From positions 19,559 through 83,558 of the forward strand of contig CAMNSZ010000013.1 of the NCBI GenBank assembly GCA_946557105.1: a stretch of 64,000 bases of DNA, given 5' to 3'. This document shows, piece by piece, positions 1 to 9,081 of this stretch. Under the pieces are notes generated by a model. The model searched no databases. It had not been told where the DNA came from and worked only from the letters and a program-made list of their open reading frames with translations. Source of the DNA: an uncultured Lachnospiraceae bacterium (GTDB lineage: Bacteria > Bacillota > Clostridia > Lachnospirales > Lachnospiraceae). Positions within the stretch are counted from its first letter, which is position 1. Every line of letters starts with the position of its first letter. Both the position numbers and the translations under genes were made by a program.

Positions 1-114
1 TATGCAAACATAACATATCGTTTCATATACAAATCCCCTTTCTAAAATAAATTATTTCTTTTACAAAGCTACTGCTCATACCGCTTTCTTCATTGCACAG
101 CAATTGTCGCTGCA

Positions 115-1584
115 TCAGACCTTACGCGACAGCAAAACCACCGTCTCTATCCCGCTTGTCCAAGGGAACTGATCCACCGCCACTGCCTTTTCCACCATAT
201 AACCATTCTCCAAAAATACCTCCAAATCCCTCACGAGACTGGTTGGTTTACAGGAAATGTAAACAATCTGCTCCACGCAATAGGAAATGATCTTGGGCAG
301 CGCCTTGGGATGAATACCGTCGCGGGGCGGATCTAAAATAATCAAGTCCGGCTTAACCTCCACCTCGTCAAGAGCCTTAAGCACATCACCGGCTATAAAC
401 TCACAGTTGGACAGCCCGTTTTCCTTTGCGCTGCGCCTTGCAGCCTCCACCGCTTCCTCCACGATTTCCACGCCGATGACTCTGCCGGCCACAGGCGCCA
501 TAAGCTGGGCAATGGTACCGGTTCCGCTGTAAAGATCGAACACTGTCTTATCCCTGCCGCCCAAATCGCCTACATATTCTCTGACAGTCCGGTAAAGCAC
601 CTCCGCACCGTAAGAATTTGTCTGAAAAAACGAAAAGGTAGAAATTTTAAACTTAAGTCCCAACAGCTCCTCGTAAAAAAAATCCGTTCCATAGAGCACA
701 TCCGTCCTGTCACTCTTCACCACATCCGCCAACGAATCGTTTGTAATATGTAAAATCCCCGCAAACCTCCCTAAAAGCCTACCCTCCTGCTCAAGCGCCA
801 ACAGACTTTCACGAAAGCCTTCAAGCAACTCTTTTGTAGCCGCCATGTCCTGAGCTAAAATTTCCAAACCGGCAGCATCCTCCGCCTGTCCGGCCGATTG
901 CGGCATCTTATTCCATGGATTCCGAGAGGTCGTCACCAGCGCCACGAGAATCTCTCCCGTGGCGGAAGCTTTCCTTACCAATAAATGGCGAAGATAGCCC
1001 TCATGCCTTATTCTATGAAAAAAAGATACCCTGCGTTTTCCGAAATATTCCAACACAGTCTTTAGAATCAAACGATAATCGGCGTCCACTATTTTACAGT
1101 CCTTCACCGAAACCACATCATAAAAGCCGCCCCTTTTATGCATTCCCAAGGAAAGCGGTCCGTCCTTATACTCGTCTCCAAAGGAGAACTCCATCTTGTT
1201 GCGATAACCATACACCTGCGGGCTGCCTTTGATCCCCTCCCACCTGTATGACTGCTCTTGTCCGCAAAGCACACTCTCCAGCAGACGTTTTACCTGCTCC
1301 TCCTTAATGCGAAGCTCTTCCTCATAAGCCAGCGACAGATAGGAGCAGCCGCCGCATACGCCAAAATGGGAACACGGAACGCCTACTTCCAATGGTGATT
1401 TCTCTGTCACCTCCAAAAGTCTGCCTTCCGCCTTCCCTTTGCGAATCTTGTTTACCGAAAACATAACCTTTTGTCCGGGCAGGCTGTTTTTTACAATAAC
1501 GGTGTCCTCCCCTACCTGCAAAATACCCTTGTTTGGAAAATCCACCCGCTCCACTAAGCCTTCAAAAACCTGTCCTTTTTTCAT
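115..1584 (-). CDS. rlmD: 23S rRNA (uracil-5-)-methyltransferase, RlmD/RlmCD family
   Basis: SAM-dependent C5 methylation of a 23S rRNA uridine is the family role. The 489-residue protein has an N-terminal TRAM domain (about 1-60). The cluster C71, C77, C80 and C163 fits the 4Fe-4S site of RumA enzymes. The SAM motif DLYSGTGT lies near 350, the DPPRDG motif near 418, and the catalytic Cys is C445 in YISCKP. A roughly 40-residue insert (225-265) is longer than in E. coli RlmD. Gram-positive members may modify two uridines (RlmCD), which sequence alone cannot decide. It is the last gene of a minus-strand run, 21 bases after the small membrane protein gene. Confidence 0.95.
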   Translation of the reverse strand: MKKGQVFEGLVERVDFPNKGILQVGEDTVIVKNSLPGQKVMFSVNKIRKGKAEGRLLEVTEKSPLEVGVPCSHFGVCGGCSYLSLAYEEELRIKEEQVKRLLESVLCGQEQSYRWEGIKGSPQVYGYRNKMEFSFGDEYKDGPLSLGMHKRGGFYDVVSVKDCKIVDADYRLILKTVLEYFGKRRVSFFHRIRHEGYLRHLLVRKASATGEILVALVTTSRNPWNKMPQSAGQAEDAAGLEILAQDMAATKELLEGFRESLLALEQEGRLLGRFAGILHITNDSLADVVKSDRTDVLYGTDFFYEELLGLKFKISTFSFFQTNSYGAEVLYRTVREYVGDLGGRDKTVFDLYSGTGTIAQLMAPVAGRVIGVEIVEEAVEAARRSAKENGLSNCEFIAGDVLKALDEVEVKPDLIILDPPRDGIHPKALPKIISYCVEQIVYISCKPTSLVRDLEVFLENGYMVEKAVAVDQFPWTSGIETVVLLSRKV

Positions 1585-1605
1585 CTTGCCAAGGCACTCC
1601 TTAAT

Positions 1606-1872
1606 TTACTCTGTTACGCTCTCATCCTCAAAGAAATCGTCCTCGTCGTCTTCCTCCGTCTCAAAATCGTCATCAAAATCATCTTCAAAATCTTCCAGAT
1701 AATCAGGAGTAAAGTAACGATAAATTGCATAACAGATTCCTGCCACGGCGGCTACTGCCCCCGCGATTGCAAGCGCCCACAAAAGAACGTTGCACTTCTT
1801 TTTCTCATCCTGCTTTTTGCCAAGAAAATCGTTCAACTTAGCCATATCCATTAAATTCTCCAACTTGTTCAT
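1606..1872 (-). CDS. small single-pass membrane protein with acidic tail
   Basis: An 88-residue protein of unknown function. A Lys-rich N-terminal third is followed by one hydrophobic segment (about 29-50, LLWALAIAGAVAAVAGICYA) and a very acidic Asp/Glu/Phe-rich tail. A ribosome site (AAAGGTAGG) precedes the ATG. It lies between pcrA and rlmD on the same strand, so it is probably cotranscribed with rlmD. Similar small proteins are common in Lachnospiraceae. I cannot assign a role beyond membrane anchoring. Confidence 0.75.
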   Translation of the reverse strand: MNKLENLMDMAKLNDFLGKKQDEKKKCNVLLWALAIAGAVAAVAGICYAIYRYFTPDYLEDFEDDFDDDFETEEDDEDDFFEDESVTE

Positions 1873-1996
1873 AAAAAATACCTACCTTTCTCCTTTATCC
1901 TGTTATCTATTTTGATATAAGCGTCCTGCCATTATGAGGAGGCTAACAAAAACTTGCTTCACTTTTAACTAGTATATCACATTGAATGGGAAATTA

Positions 1997-4264
1997 CTAC
2001 AATCTTTTCAATTTTGCAAAGGATGCGTACATAATTTTTTGCCCTGCCGCGTCAAATGCCACAGTAACCTTATAGTCTCTGGGCTCTTTGGAAATTGCGG
2101 TTACGCTGCCTTCGCCGTATTTGACATGTGTCACTCTGTCTCCCACACCGTATTCAAGCTCTCCCACGACATGTACCGAGGAACCCTTCTGTATACCGGC
2201 AAGCTGGTTAAGACTGCCCATACCTTTTGCAATAAAGGGCTTGTCCGCCTTTGCCGTCACCCTTGGGCGTAAGATTGCCTTCGGTCGAAAATCCGTTTCC
2301 GCTTTTTGTATCTCCTGAAACCGTTTGAGCGAAGGTTCGGTGCTATCGAGCAGGTTTGTGGGAATTTCCCTCACAAAACGACTGATAGCATTATATTGCG
2401 TCTCTCCCCTTACCATACGGCTTTTGGCGCAGGTCAGAGTAAGCTCCTCTTTAGCTCTTGTGATTCCCACATAGGCAAGGCGCCTTTCCTCCTCGATATC
2501 CTCCCTGTTGTCAGAGACAATCGTCATGTAGCTTGGGAACAAGCCGTCCTCCATGCCCGCCAGATACACCACGGGAAACTCCAATCCCTTAGCGCTATGC
2601 AAGGTCATTAAAAGCACCCGATTATCGCCATTCTGCACATTGTCAATATCTGCAACCAGCGCAATCTCCTCCAGAAACTCCGACAGACTTACGTCATCAT
2701 GTGTCTCCTCGTAAACGACGGCCTTTGTTATAAGCTCATCGATATTGGCAAGCCTATCCTCCGCCGACTCGCCATCCATACCATTTAAATAGTCCTCGTA
2801 CTGCGTCCGCTCCACCACAGCTTTAATCAAATCGGCAATGCTATAGGAGGTAAGTCCGCTCCTGAATACTTGAATCATATTCACAAATCCTTCAACCTTG
2901 GAAACCGCTTTTCCCAAACTCATAATTTGGTCTGCCTCACACATAGCCTCATATAGAGAAATTCCTCTTATTTGTGCATAATCGGCAATCTTTTCCAAGG
3001 TAGCGCTGCCTATACTCCTCTTGGGCACGTTGATAATACGGCGCAGAGCCACCTCATCCCTGCCGCTGTCAATGGTTTTTAAATAAGCCAGCATATCCTT
3101 GATTTCCTGACGGGCATAGAAGTTGACTCCTCCTACAACCCTGTAAGGAATCCCCTCCACCACCATGCGCTCCTCCAAAACACGCGCCTGCGCATTGGTG
3201 CGATACAACACTGCAAAATCACCGAAACCGGCTCCGTCCTTTCTCACCCTACGGGTCATATCATCAGCAATGTACTCCGCCTCCTCATAGGCGTTGTCTA
3301 ACTGCCTGAAATGGACGTGGCTGCCTGTTCCTTTATCTGTCCACAGCGCCTTTTCTTTTCTCCCCACATTATTTTGTATCACCGCATTTGCCGCGTCAAG
3401 AATACTCTGTGTGGAACGATAATTCTGCTCCAGCTTAATCACGCGCGCCTCGGGATAGTGCAGCTCAAAATCCAAAATATTGCGGATATTCGCTCCTCTG
3501 AACTTATAAATGGATTGGTCGTCATCGCCTACCACACAGAGATTCCTATACTTGTCCGCCAATAATCGTACAAGCTCAAACTGCGCCAAATTGGTATCCT
3601 GATACTCGTCCACCATAATGTACCTAAAACGCTCCTGATAGGAATTTAAAACCTCCGGACTGGTCTTGAAAAGCTCCACTGTCTTTACAATAATATCATC
3701 AAAATCCAAAGCGTTATTCTTTTTTAAGGTTTCCTGATATTCCCGATAAGCCCTCGCCTGAATTTGCTTATTGAAATCTCCCATAGTCTGAATCTCAAAC
3801 TCTCGCTCGTCCACCAGATTATCCTTAGCCGAGGAAATCGCACTCAAAAGACTTTTCTCCTTATGTATCTTGGTATCAATATTCAGCCTTTTGCAAACAC
3901 CCTTCATAACCGTCTTCTGATCGTCGGTATCGTAAATAGTAAATTTATTGTCGTATCCTATTTTGTCAATATAACGTCTCAGAATTTTTACACAGGTGGA
4001 ATGGAAAGTGCTGACCCAGACGGAGGAAGCGCCAAAGCCTACGATATTATCTACTCTCTCCCGCATTTCCCCCGCCGCCTTGTTGGTAAATGTAATCGCC
4101 AGTATATTCCAAGGATTAACGCCAAGCTCATCTATCAGGTAGGCAATCCTGTGCGTTAAAACTCTTGTCTTACCGCTTCCGGCCCCCGCCAGTAAGAGCA
4201 ACGGTCCTTCCGTGTGTAGCACTGCCTCCTTCTGCTCCTTATTTAAAGTATCGTAAATACTCAT
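1997..4264 (-). CDS. pcrA: ATP-dependent DNA helicase PcrA/UvrD (SF1A)
   Basis: 3'-5' DNA helicase for repair and rolling-circle replication. The 755-residue length matches PcrA. Walker A is GAGSGKT (about 28-34), motif II is VDEYQDTN near 220, QSIYKFRGA is motif III, and VYLAGMEDGLFP plus YVGITRAKEEL are motifs V and VI. The C-terminal 60 residues (VGDRVTHVKYGEGSV) form the Tudor-like RNA polymerase-binding domain typical of PcrA. The start MSIYDTLNKEQKEAV is the family start. It begins 10 bases after the preceding zinc-ribbon membrane protein gene, so the two are likely translated from one transcript. Confidence 0.97.
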   Translation of the reverse strand: MSIYDTLNKEQKEAVLHTEGPLLLLAGAGSGKTRVLTHRIAYLIDELGVNPWNILAITFTNKAAGEMRERVDNIVGFGASSVWVSTFHSTCVKILRRYIDKIGYDNKFTIYDTDDQKTVMKGVCKRLNIDTKIHKEKSLLSAISSAKDNLVDEREFEIQTMGDFNKQIQARAYREYQETLKKNNALDFDDIIVKTVELFKTSPEVLNSYQERFRYIMVDEYQDTNLAQFELVRLLADKYRNLCVVGDDDQSIYKFRGANIRNILDFELHYPEARVIKLEQNYRSTQSILDAANAVIQNNVGRKEKALWTDKGTGSHVHFRQLDNAYEEAEYIADDMTRRVRKDGAGFGDFAVLYRTNAQARVLEERMVVEGIPYRVVGGVNFYARQEIKDMLAYLKTIDSGRDEVALRRIINVPKRSIGSATLEKIADYAQIRGISLYEAMCEADQIMSLGKAVSKVEGFVNMIQVFRSGLTSYSIADLIKAVVERTQYEDYLNGMDGESAEDRLANIDELITKAVVYEETHDDVSLSEFLEEIALVADIDNVQNGDNRVLLMTLHSAKGLEFPVVYLAGMEDGLFPSYMTIVSDNREDIEEERRLAYVGITRAKEELTLTCAKSRMVRGETQYNAISRFVREIPTNLLDSTEPSLKRFQEIQKAETDFRPKAILRPRVTAKADKPFIAKGMGSLNQLAGIQKGSSVHVVGELEYGVGDRVTHVKYGEGSVTAISKEPRDYKVTVAFDAAGQKIMYASFAKLKRL

Positions 4265-4274
4265 AAAGCCTCCT

Positions 4275-5036
4275 TTATTTTACCTCCGCAACTCTGCTGA
4301 AATTCCACACTCTGATATTATATTCCGCCACAGGGCTGTCGCAATAGGGGCATATCTTTGCTCCCAGCCTTGTAAGCGGCGCCCCACAGTTTGGACAGTT
4401 CATCGCCAGTCCGTTGTCAGCGGTATCCTCTATCATCTCCTTATCCTGAATATACACCAATTCCGTGTTATATCTGGTTTGCTTAAGGCGCTTTTCATCC
4501 TCTGAAACCGCCCTTCCCCTTGTCTCTATATAGTGGACGTGTCCGACGGCAGACTGAAAAATAATGCTGCATCTGCCTTTTTCTTTTCTGTACCTGTTTA
4601 TTTCCGTTTTATGTATGGTTATCCGCTCAAAATGTTCGATTTTCCCTTCATCTTTAAGCGTCTGTATCCTGAGCTTCAGCTCCTCCTTAAGGTCGCTCGT
4701 TCCTTCCGTGAGAATGCCGCCGTCTCCCTCGTCCACACTGCGCAAATAGGACTTTAATACATTCTCAGCCCTTGTCCTCATCTCATCATAATGAAATTCC
4801 GGAAAATCTCTCATAATACTGGGCAAATACAAACCTGTGGCCGCAGCTATAGACTTCGGCGTTGTCATTTCGGTAAGCTCCATCTTACGTACTCCCTGTG
4901 TCAAAGAAGACGTTCCGAAGGCAAGTCTTGAAAACGACTGGATCTTACCCATTATTCTTATATATGCATAATAAATAATTCCTATAATTATCAATATCAA
5001 TACTAATATAATAATTATAGCTATTAAAACCTTCAT
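4275..5036 (-). CDS. membrane-anchored zinc-ribbon protein, possibly Tim44-like
   Basis: I start this gene at ATG 5036 (GAGGGG ribosome site 6-7 bases upstream) rather than at the in-frame TTG at 5060, giving 253 residues. An extreme N-terminal Ile/Leu-rich membrane helix (about 2-26) is followed by a soluble alpha/beta region. Its pattern (F-x-F-x2-M-x2-R-A-E, then a stretch of beta strands) resembles Tim44-like/NTF2-type domains; that is inference. The C-terminus has a zinc ribbon CPNCGAPL...CPYCDS. It lies between the SPFH/zinc-ribbon gene and pcrA on one strand. The shared zinc ribbons suggest it works with the SPFH protein. Confidence 0.8.
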   Translation of the reverse strand: MKVLIAIIIILVLILIIIGIIYYAYIRIMGKIQSFSRLAFGTSSLTQGVRKMELTEMTTPKSIAAATGLYLPSIMRDFPEFHYDEMRTRAENVLKSYLRSVDEGDGGILTEGTSDLKEELKLRIQTLKDEGKIEHFERITIHKTEINRYRKEKGRCSIIFQSAVGHVHYIETRGRAVSEDEKRLKQTRYNTELVYIQDKEMIEDTADNGLAMNCPNCGAPLTRLGAKICPYCDSPVAEYNIRVWNFSRVAEVK

Positions 5037-5145
5037 ATCCCTACCCCTCGCTCCTGACAACTCAAAAACACAGCAGGCATATCATGTCTTTGGGCAATGA
5101 TTGCCTGCTGTATCCTGTACCAATCTTAATCTCCATGCCGAAGCA

Positions 5146-6573
5146 TTATTTTATGTCATTTTCATCAAAAATATCTCCGCACTCCGGACAATACTTGGGC
5201 GGGTTTGCAGGGTCTTCCGGCTCCCATCCGCATTTATCGCACCTATACATTGGCGCGCCCTGCGGTTTCTTCCTGCCGCATTCCATACAGAATTTGCCCT
5301 GATTTACATGTCCGCAGCTGCAGGTCCAACCGTCCAAGGCCGGCTTAGGCAGACCGCATTCCACGCAGAATTTCCCCCTGTTGTCCGCAAAACCACATGC
5401 GCAGGTCCAACCAAGGACAGCCCCATCCGCCACCGTGCCTGCCGGCTGCATCATCTGCGGCTGTACCGCGCCCTGTGAGGACATCTGCGCCTGTGGAGCA
5501 GGCTGCGTTCCTCCGCCCATGACTCCCGCGCCGTTCATCCCGTTCATGACTCCTGCGCCGTTCATTCCCTGCCGCATCATATTCATAGCCATCATGCCCA
5601 TCATGCTGTCCATAGCGTTAGCGCCTCCGCTTTCACCGCCTGCGCCGTTCAAGGACGAATTCTTGATAAAGGTGGACATAGCCTCTGTCTCAGCCGCAGC
5701 ACGCATATCTGCGGAAGCAAGCATAACCATATCGTTCCACTTATTGATTTTATCACGATCCTCCGCAGGAACGGTAGCGGCAATGGTAATAGACACCACT
5801 TCAATACCACGGTTTATCGTCCATTCCTCGCTGAGCTCTGCCTTAAGATATTGGGTTATCTCCTCCGTATGCATCTGTATCTGATAAGGAAGAATACCTT
5901 GTGCGGCAATCTTAGCCAAAGCAACGGGCAGCTTTCTGAGCAGCTCGCCCTTCATCAGCTTCAGCAATTCCGCACCCCTTCCGGATTTTGCGTAGCTTTG
6001 ATCCACATTTCCGCAGACATTGGCATAGAATACAAGGGGATCTATAATCTTAAAACTGTATTCTCCGTTACATCTTACGGTTGTCTCAAGCTCATATCCC
6101 GTTCTTGGAGATACAACATGGAAATCAATAGGTGTAGCCGTTCCGTAAAGATTGTTCATAATCTCCTTGGTATTGAAATAATACACCCTTTGATCCTTCG
6201 CCGTATTTCCCCCGAAAGTAAATCTTCTTCCAAACTGCAAAAAGCTGTTCTTTATATTTTCGCCTAAATCTCCATACAACAAGGAAGGCTCTGTTGACGT
6301 ATCATAGACAAATTCTCCCGGCTCCGCACAAAAGTCCGCAATTTTACCTTGATCCACGATAATCATGCACTGTCCGAAATTGACGGAAATAATGGAACCG
6401 TTAGATATAATATTGTCTGTTCCCTTGGTGTTGCTATTACGCCCCTCCGTAACCTTTTTTTCTCCCTTGACCACAAGCACATCGCTCGAAAGGGAGGAAC
6501 AGTAGAAATACTCGCGCCACTGATCTGCCACAAGACTGCCGAGCGCATCCTTTGCCGCTTTAATTAAACCCAT
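5146..6573 (-). CDS. SPFH-domain protein with three C-terminal zinc ribbons (YdjI-like)
   Basis: A 475-residue cytoplasmic SPFH/virion-core family protein like B. subtilis YdjI. Residues 1-300 carry the SPFH fold. A Met/Gly/Asn-rich linker with MNGAGVMNG repeats (about 320-375) follows, then three CxxC...CxxC zinc ribbons: WTCACG...CVECG, WTCSCG...CMECG, and YRCDKCG...YCPECG. In B. subtilis, YdjI belongs to the sigma-W ydjFGHI operon and helps hold a PspA-type protein at the membrane. Here the YdjG- and YdjH-like genes are near 56-58 kb instead. No membrane helix is visible, so membrane attachment would need a partner such as the next gene. Confidence 0.88.
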   Translation of the reverse strand: MGLIKAAKDALGSLVADQWREYFYCSSLSSDVLVVKGEKKVTEGRNSNTKGTDNIISNGSIISVNFGQCMIIVDQGKIADFCAEPGEFVYDTSTEPSLLYGDLGENIKNSFLQFGRRFTFGGNTAKDQRVYYFNTKEIMNNLYGTATPIDFHVVSPRTGYELETTVRCNGEYSFKIIDPLVFYANVCGNVDQSYAKSGRGAELLKLMKGELLRKLPVALAKIAAQGILPYQIQMHTEEITQYLKAELSEEWTINRGIEVVSITIAATVPAEDRDKINKWNDMVMLASADMRAAAETEAMSTFIKNSSLNGAGGESGGANAMDSMMGMMAMNMMRQGMNGAGVMNGMNGAGVMGGGTQPAPQAQMSSQGAVQPQMMQPAGTVADGAVLGWTCACGFADNRGKFCVECGLPKPALDGWTCSCGHVNQGKFCMECGRKKPQGAPMYRCDKCGWEPEDPANPPKYCPECGDIFDENDIK

Positions 6574-6634
6574 TCTTCTTCCTCCATATTGTTGTATTTT
6601 CTAATAATACCAGTTTATGAACATGTATATCTGT

Positions 6635-6663
6635 ATTGTACCAAACTTTCATGTTTGTCTCAA
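6635..6663 (-). promoter_or_regulatory. predicted sigma-A promoter of the SPFH gene run
   Basis: On the minus strand TTGAGA (-35) and TACAAT (-10) are separated by 17 bases. This sits about 60 bases upstream of the SPFH start codon. I see no sigma-W type motif (TGAAAC...CGTA), so the envelope-stress control known for ydjI in Bacillus is not apparent. Confidence 0.55.
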
Positions 6664-7090
6664 CATTTCTTTGTAATTTTCATATTTTTCTTTACAGGAA
6701 ACCTTTTTTGCGTCTGCAAAGGCCTGCTGCCTTGCTCTTGCATTTTTATACGGCCTGCCTGTCACTGTTTTTGTACGGGCTCCCATATCTTTGGCATTAC
6801 TGACGATTAATTCAATTGTTTCGGAAATATATAGCGGATATAGGAGCCGGAATCAGACCGTCCGGCTTCCGGCGTCAGGGAGCATGATATTCTTTTGTGG
6901 CTTGTCGGTCCGCTTTTGGGCAAAAAACAGCGGTAAATCTTTATGATGGGCTTACCGCTACCTTTCAGGTCAGGCGTCACGCAACAGCTGATAAGAAATG
7001 GATTTCTGCCTCTTGCTTTTGCAGTCATTTTATATCGCACGCCGTGAGGCGCAAACGTGCCATGACACTCCTTATCGGCAATCACTTAAG
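6664..7090. other. intergenic region without a recognised gene
   Basis: About 430 bases, unusually long for this window, with a core near 6840-7080 that looks more GC-rich than its flanks. It holds an 8-bp hairpin (AGCGGTAA/TTACCGCT near 6928-6958). It also holds a 12-codon minus-strand reading frame at 7025-7063 preceded by AAGGAG. A longer open frame at 6807-7085 has no family resemblance that I can see. It could be a regulatory RNA, a decayed gene, or a long leader. Confidence 0.4.
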
Positions 7091-7140
7091 GCCGCCCCAT
7101 AAAACAGACGCCGAACAAGGCGTCTGTTTTATGGGGCGGC
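7091..7140. terminator. bidirectional terminator in a perfect 22-bp inverted repeat
   Basis: The arms at 7091-7112 and 7119-7140 are exact reverse complements around a 6-base loop. The inner part reads AAAACAGACGCC/GGCGTCTGTTTT, a classic A-tract/stem/T-tract terminator that works either way. Ten further GC-rich bases extend the palindrome on each side, which is more than termination needs. It lies 34 bases past the stop of the binding-protein gene. Confidence 0.85.
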
Positions 7141-7173
7141 CGTCACCTTTTGCTTATCTAAATAATATTAGTG

Positions 7174-8187
7174 TCACTCCGCCGCCTTTTTTGCAAAATC
7201 AGTATTCACGAGCTCCCCATAGGGAACCTTCTCCGTAAGCACTTTTGCGTCCAACAAAATATTTTGGAGCAATGTAAAGGATTCCTCCTCAAAAACCAGA
7301 TTTTCTTTCCATGTATCCTGTTCATAATACCGCTTCACAATAGTTGTCAGGGTATCCAAATCCGTCTCCGTAAACTGCGGGGCAATCGCCTTTGCAATAT
7401 CGTCAGGTGTGTGCGACTGTACATAGTCCATCCCTCTTTGAAGCGCATTGGTAAACGCCTGCACAGTATCCGGATGAGCCTCCAGATAGCTTTTTTTAGC
7501 AGAAAAGGAGGTATATGGTACATAACCGGAATCTTCTCCCAAGGAAGCGACCACATATCCGTCACCTTTTTGCTCCAGAGCCGTGGCATGGGGTTCAAAT
7601 TCAACGCTATAGTCTCCCTGCCCTCCCGAAAATGCCGCTGCAGTCGAACCAAAATCAATACTTTGATCAATTGTAAGATCTGCTTTAGGGTCAATATTGT
7701 TTTTCTCTAAAATGTACTCAAATACCATCTCAGGCATACCGCCCGCTCTTCCTCCCAGCACCGTCCTGCCCTTTACCATATCCCATGAAAAGTTCTCTAT
7801 AGGTTCTCTTGACACCAAGAAATTTCCTGCTCGTTGGGTCAGCTGTGCAAAATTAACCACATAGTCCTGAGTTCCTCCGGCATAAGTATAAACCGTACTC
7901 TCACATCCCATAAACCCGATATCCGCTTCGCCCGTAAGCACCGCCGTCATGGTTTTGTCCGCACCGAAGCCCGTTACCAGCTCAATATCCAATCCTTCCT
8001 CCGCAAAGTATCCCTCTTCAAGCGCCACATACATGGGCGCGTAAAAGACGGAATGGGCCACCTCGTTAAGTACCACCTTCGTCCTGCCGTCAGCCTCTCC
8101 CTGCGTTTTATCCGCACAAGCAGTCAGACCGCACAGCAATGTAAGTACAAGAACTAAAAGTACCGACACACTCTTTCTCAAGGTCAT
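7174..8187 (-). CDS. ABC transporter substrate-binding lipoprotein, NMT1/THI5-like (SsuA/TauA/NitT type)
   Basis: A 337-residue extracellular binding protein. The N-terminus is a lipoprotein signal with lipobox LTAC (Cys24). The remainder matches NMT1/SsuA-type periplasmic-binding folds: NEVAHSVFYAPMYVALEEGYFAEEGLDIELV, GADKTMTAVLTGEADIGFMG, and a C-terminal TVQAFTNALQRGMDY segment. Such proteins bind pyrimidine precursors, sulfonates, nitrate or similar small molecules. The ligand is not readable here. A strong AGGAGG ribosome site precedes the start. No permease or ATPase gene lies beside it, so it is either an orphan or its partners are elsewhere. Confidence 0.88.
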   Translation of the reverse strand: MTLRKSVSVLLVLVLTLLCGLTACADKTQGEADGRTKVVLNEVAHSVFYAPMYVALEEGYFAEEGLDIELVTGFGADKTMTAVLTGEADIGFMGCESTVYTYAGGTQDYVVNFAQLTQRAGNFLVSREPIENFSWDMVKGRTVLGGRAGGMPEMVFEYILEKNNIDPKADLTIDQSIDFGSTAAAFSGGQGDYSVEFEPHATALEQKGDGYVVASLGEDSGYVPYTSFSAKKSYLEAHPDTVQAFTNALQRGMDYVQSHTPDDIAKAIAPQFTETDLDTLTTIVKRYYEQDTWKENLVFEEESFTLLQNILLDAKVLTEKVPYGELVNTDFAKKAAE

Positions 8188-8300
8188 AAATCAGCCTCCT
8201 TTTTTGATTGCTGATTTATCTTATGACGCATATGGGCAAACGTGCATGTCCGGCTTCCCATGTCCTATACATTTATAAGCCTCTCAAGGTCTCCTCTGTT

Positions 8301-9014
8301 TTACAGACAATTCACCAGCTGCGCAATACCGTCCTGCCTGCCGTTTAATATCAGCTCCTCGGGAAAATCTACCTCCCTAATCAGCTCGAACGTCTTCTCA
8401 AAGCGCCCCACCGTATAGCAGATATGGCTGTCGGTTCCCAAAATAACAGGCGCACGATACCTTTTACAAATATTCAAAAGAGCGATAATGTTTTCCCTTC
8501 CCCCTTTTCTGGCCGCCTGCGGATTCAGTGAAGAATTATTCACCTCCAACGCCACCTTCTCCTCCAATGCCGTCTTTACCAGCAGCTCATAATCCAAGGG
8601 GTATCTGGAATCATCCGGATGCCCCAATATTTTAACGTAAGGATTCTGCATCGCCCTGATGGCGGCTCTGGTATTTTCCTCCAAGCTTCCCGGTCTTACG
8701 CAGAATGTGTGCATACTGGCAATCACATAATCCATTCTCCTAAGAATTTCTTCTTCTACATCCAGATTTCCCTCATAATCCAAAATGTTTGCCTCCACGC
8801 CGCAAAACAGACGCAAATCCCCATGATGTCTGGGAATGCATCTATAGTTTGAAAAGAAAAAAACATGAGGACCACCCGGCATTGCCGGTCCGTGCTCGCT
8901 GAGCCCTAAGTATTTCAATCCAAGTTCCTTTGCCGCCTCAATATTTTCCTTTAATGTACTATACCCATGACCGCTTGCCGCGGTATGGGTATGCAAATCC
9001 ATATAAATATTCAT
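8301..9014 (-). CDS. PHP-domain phosphatase, YcdX family
   Basis: A metal-dependent phosphoesterase of the PHP superfamily, 237 residues. I choose ATG 9014 (GGGAG ribosome site 4 bases upstream), because the family starts right before the DLHTHT metal-binding motif; the open frame runs upstream to 9050. Other conserved parts are GLKYLGLSEHGPAMPG, the GVEANI Glu, IASMH, ILGHPDDSRYPLD and LGTDSH. These match the trinuclear-metal residues of YcdX. The physiological substrate is unknown for the family. It stands between unrelated genes with no operon signal. Confidence 0.92.
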   Translation of the reverse strand: MNIYMDLHTHTAASGHGYSTLKENIEAAKELGLKYLGLSEHGPAMPGGPHVFFFSNYRCIPRHHGDLRLFCGVEANILDYEGNLDVEEEILRRMDYVIASMHTFCVRPGSLEENTRAAIRAMQNPYVKILGHPDDSRYPLDYELLVKTALEEKVALEVNNSSLNPQAARKGGRENIIALLNICKRYRAPVILGTDSHICYTVGRFEKTFELIREVDFPEELILNGRQDGIAQLVNCL

Positions 9015-9081
9015 TTTACTCCCGTGCCTTTCCCGTACAAGCCCTTCCATCTTATCCGTTCCCCAATTTGTTCATCCACGC

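Noticed and set aside
6807..7085. 92-residue minus-strand open frame
   Set aside because: Composition is not protein-like for this genome (many Cys, Arg, Ser, Pro) and I recognise no family; kept only as part of an unexplained region.
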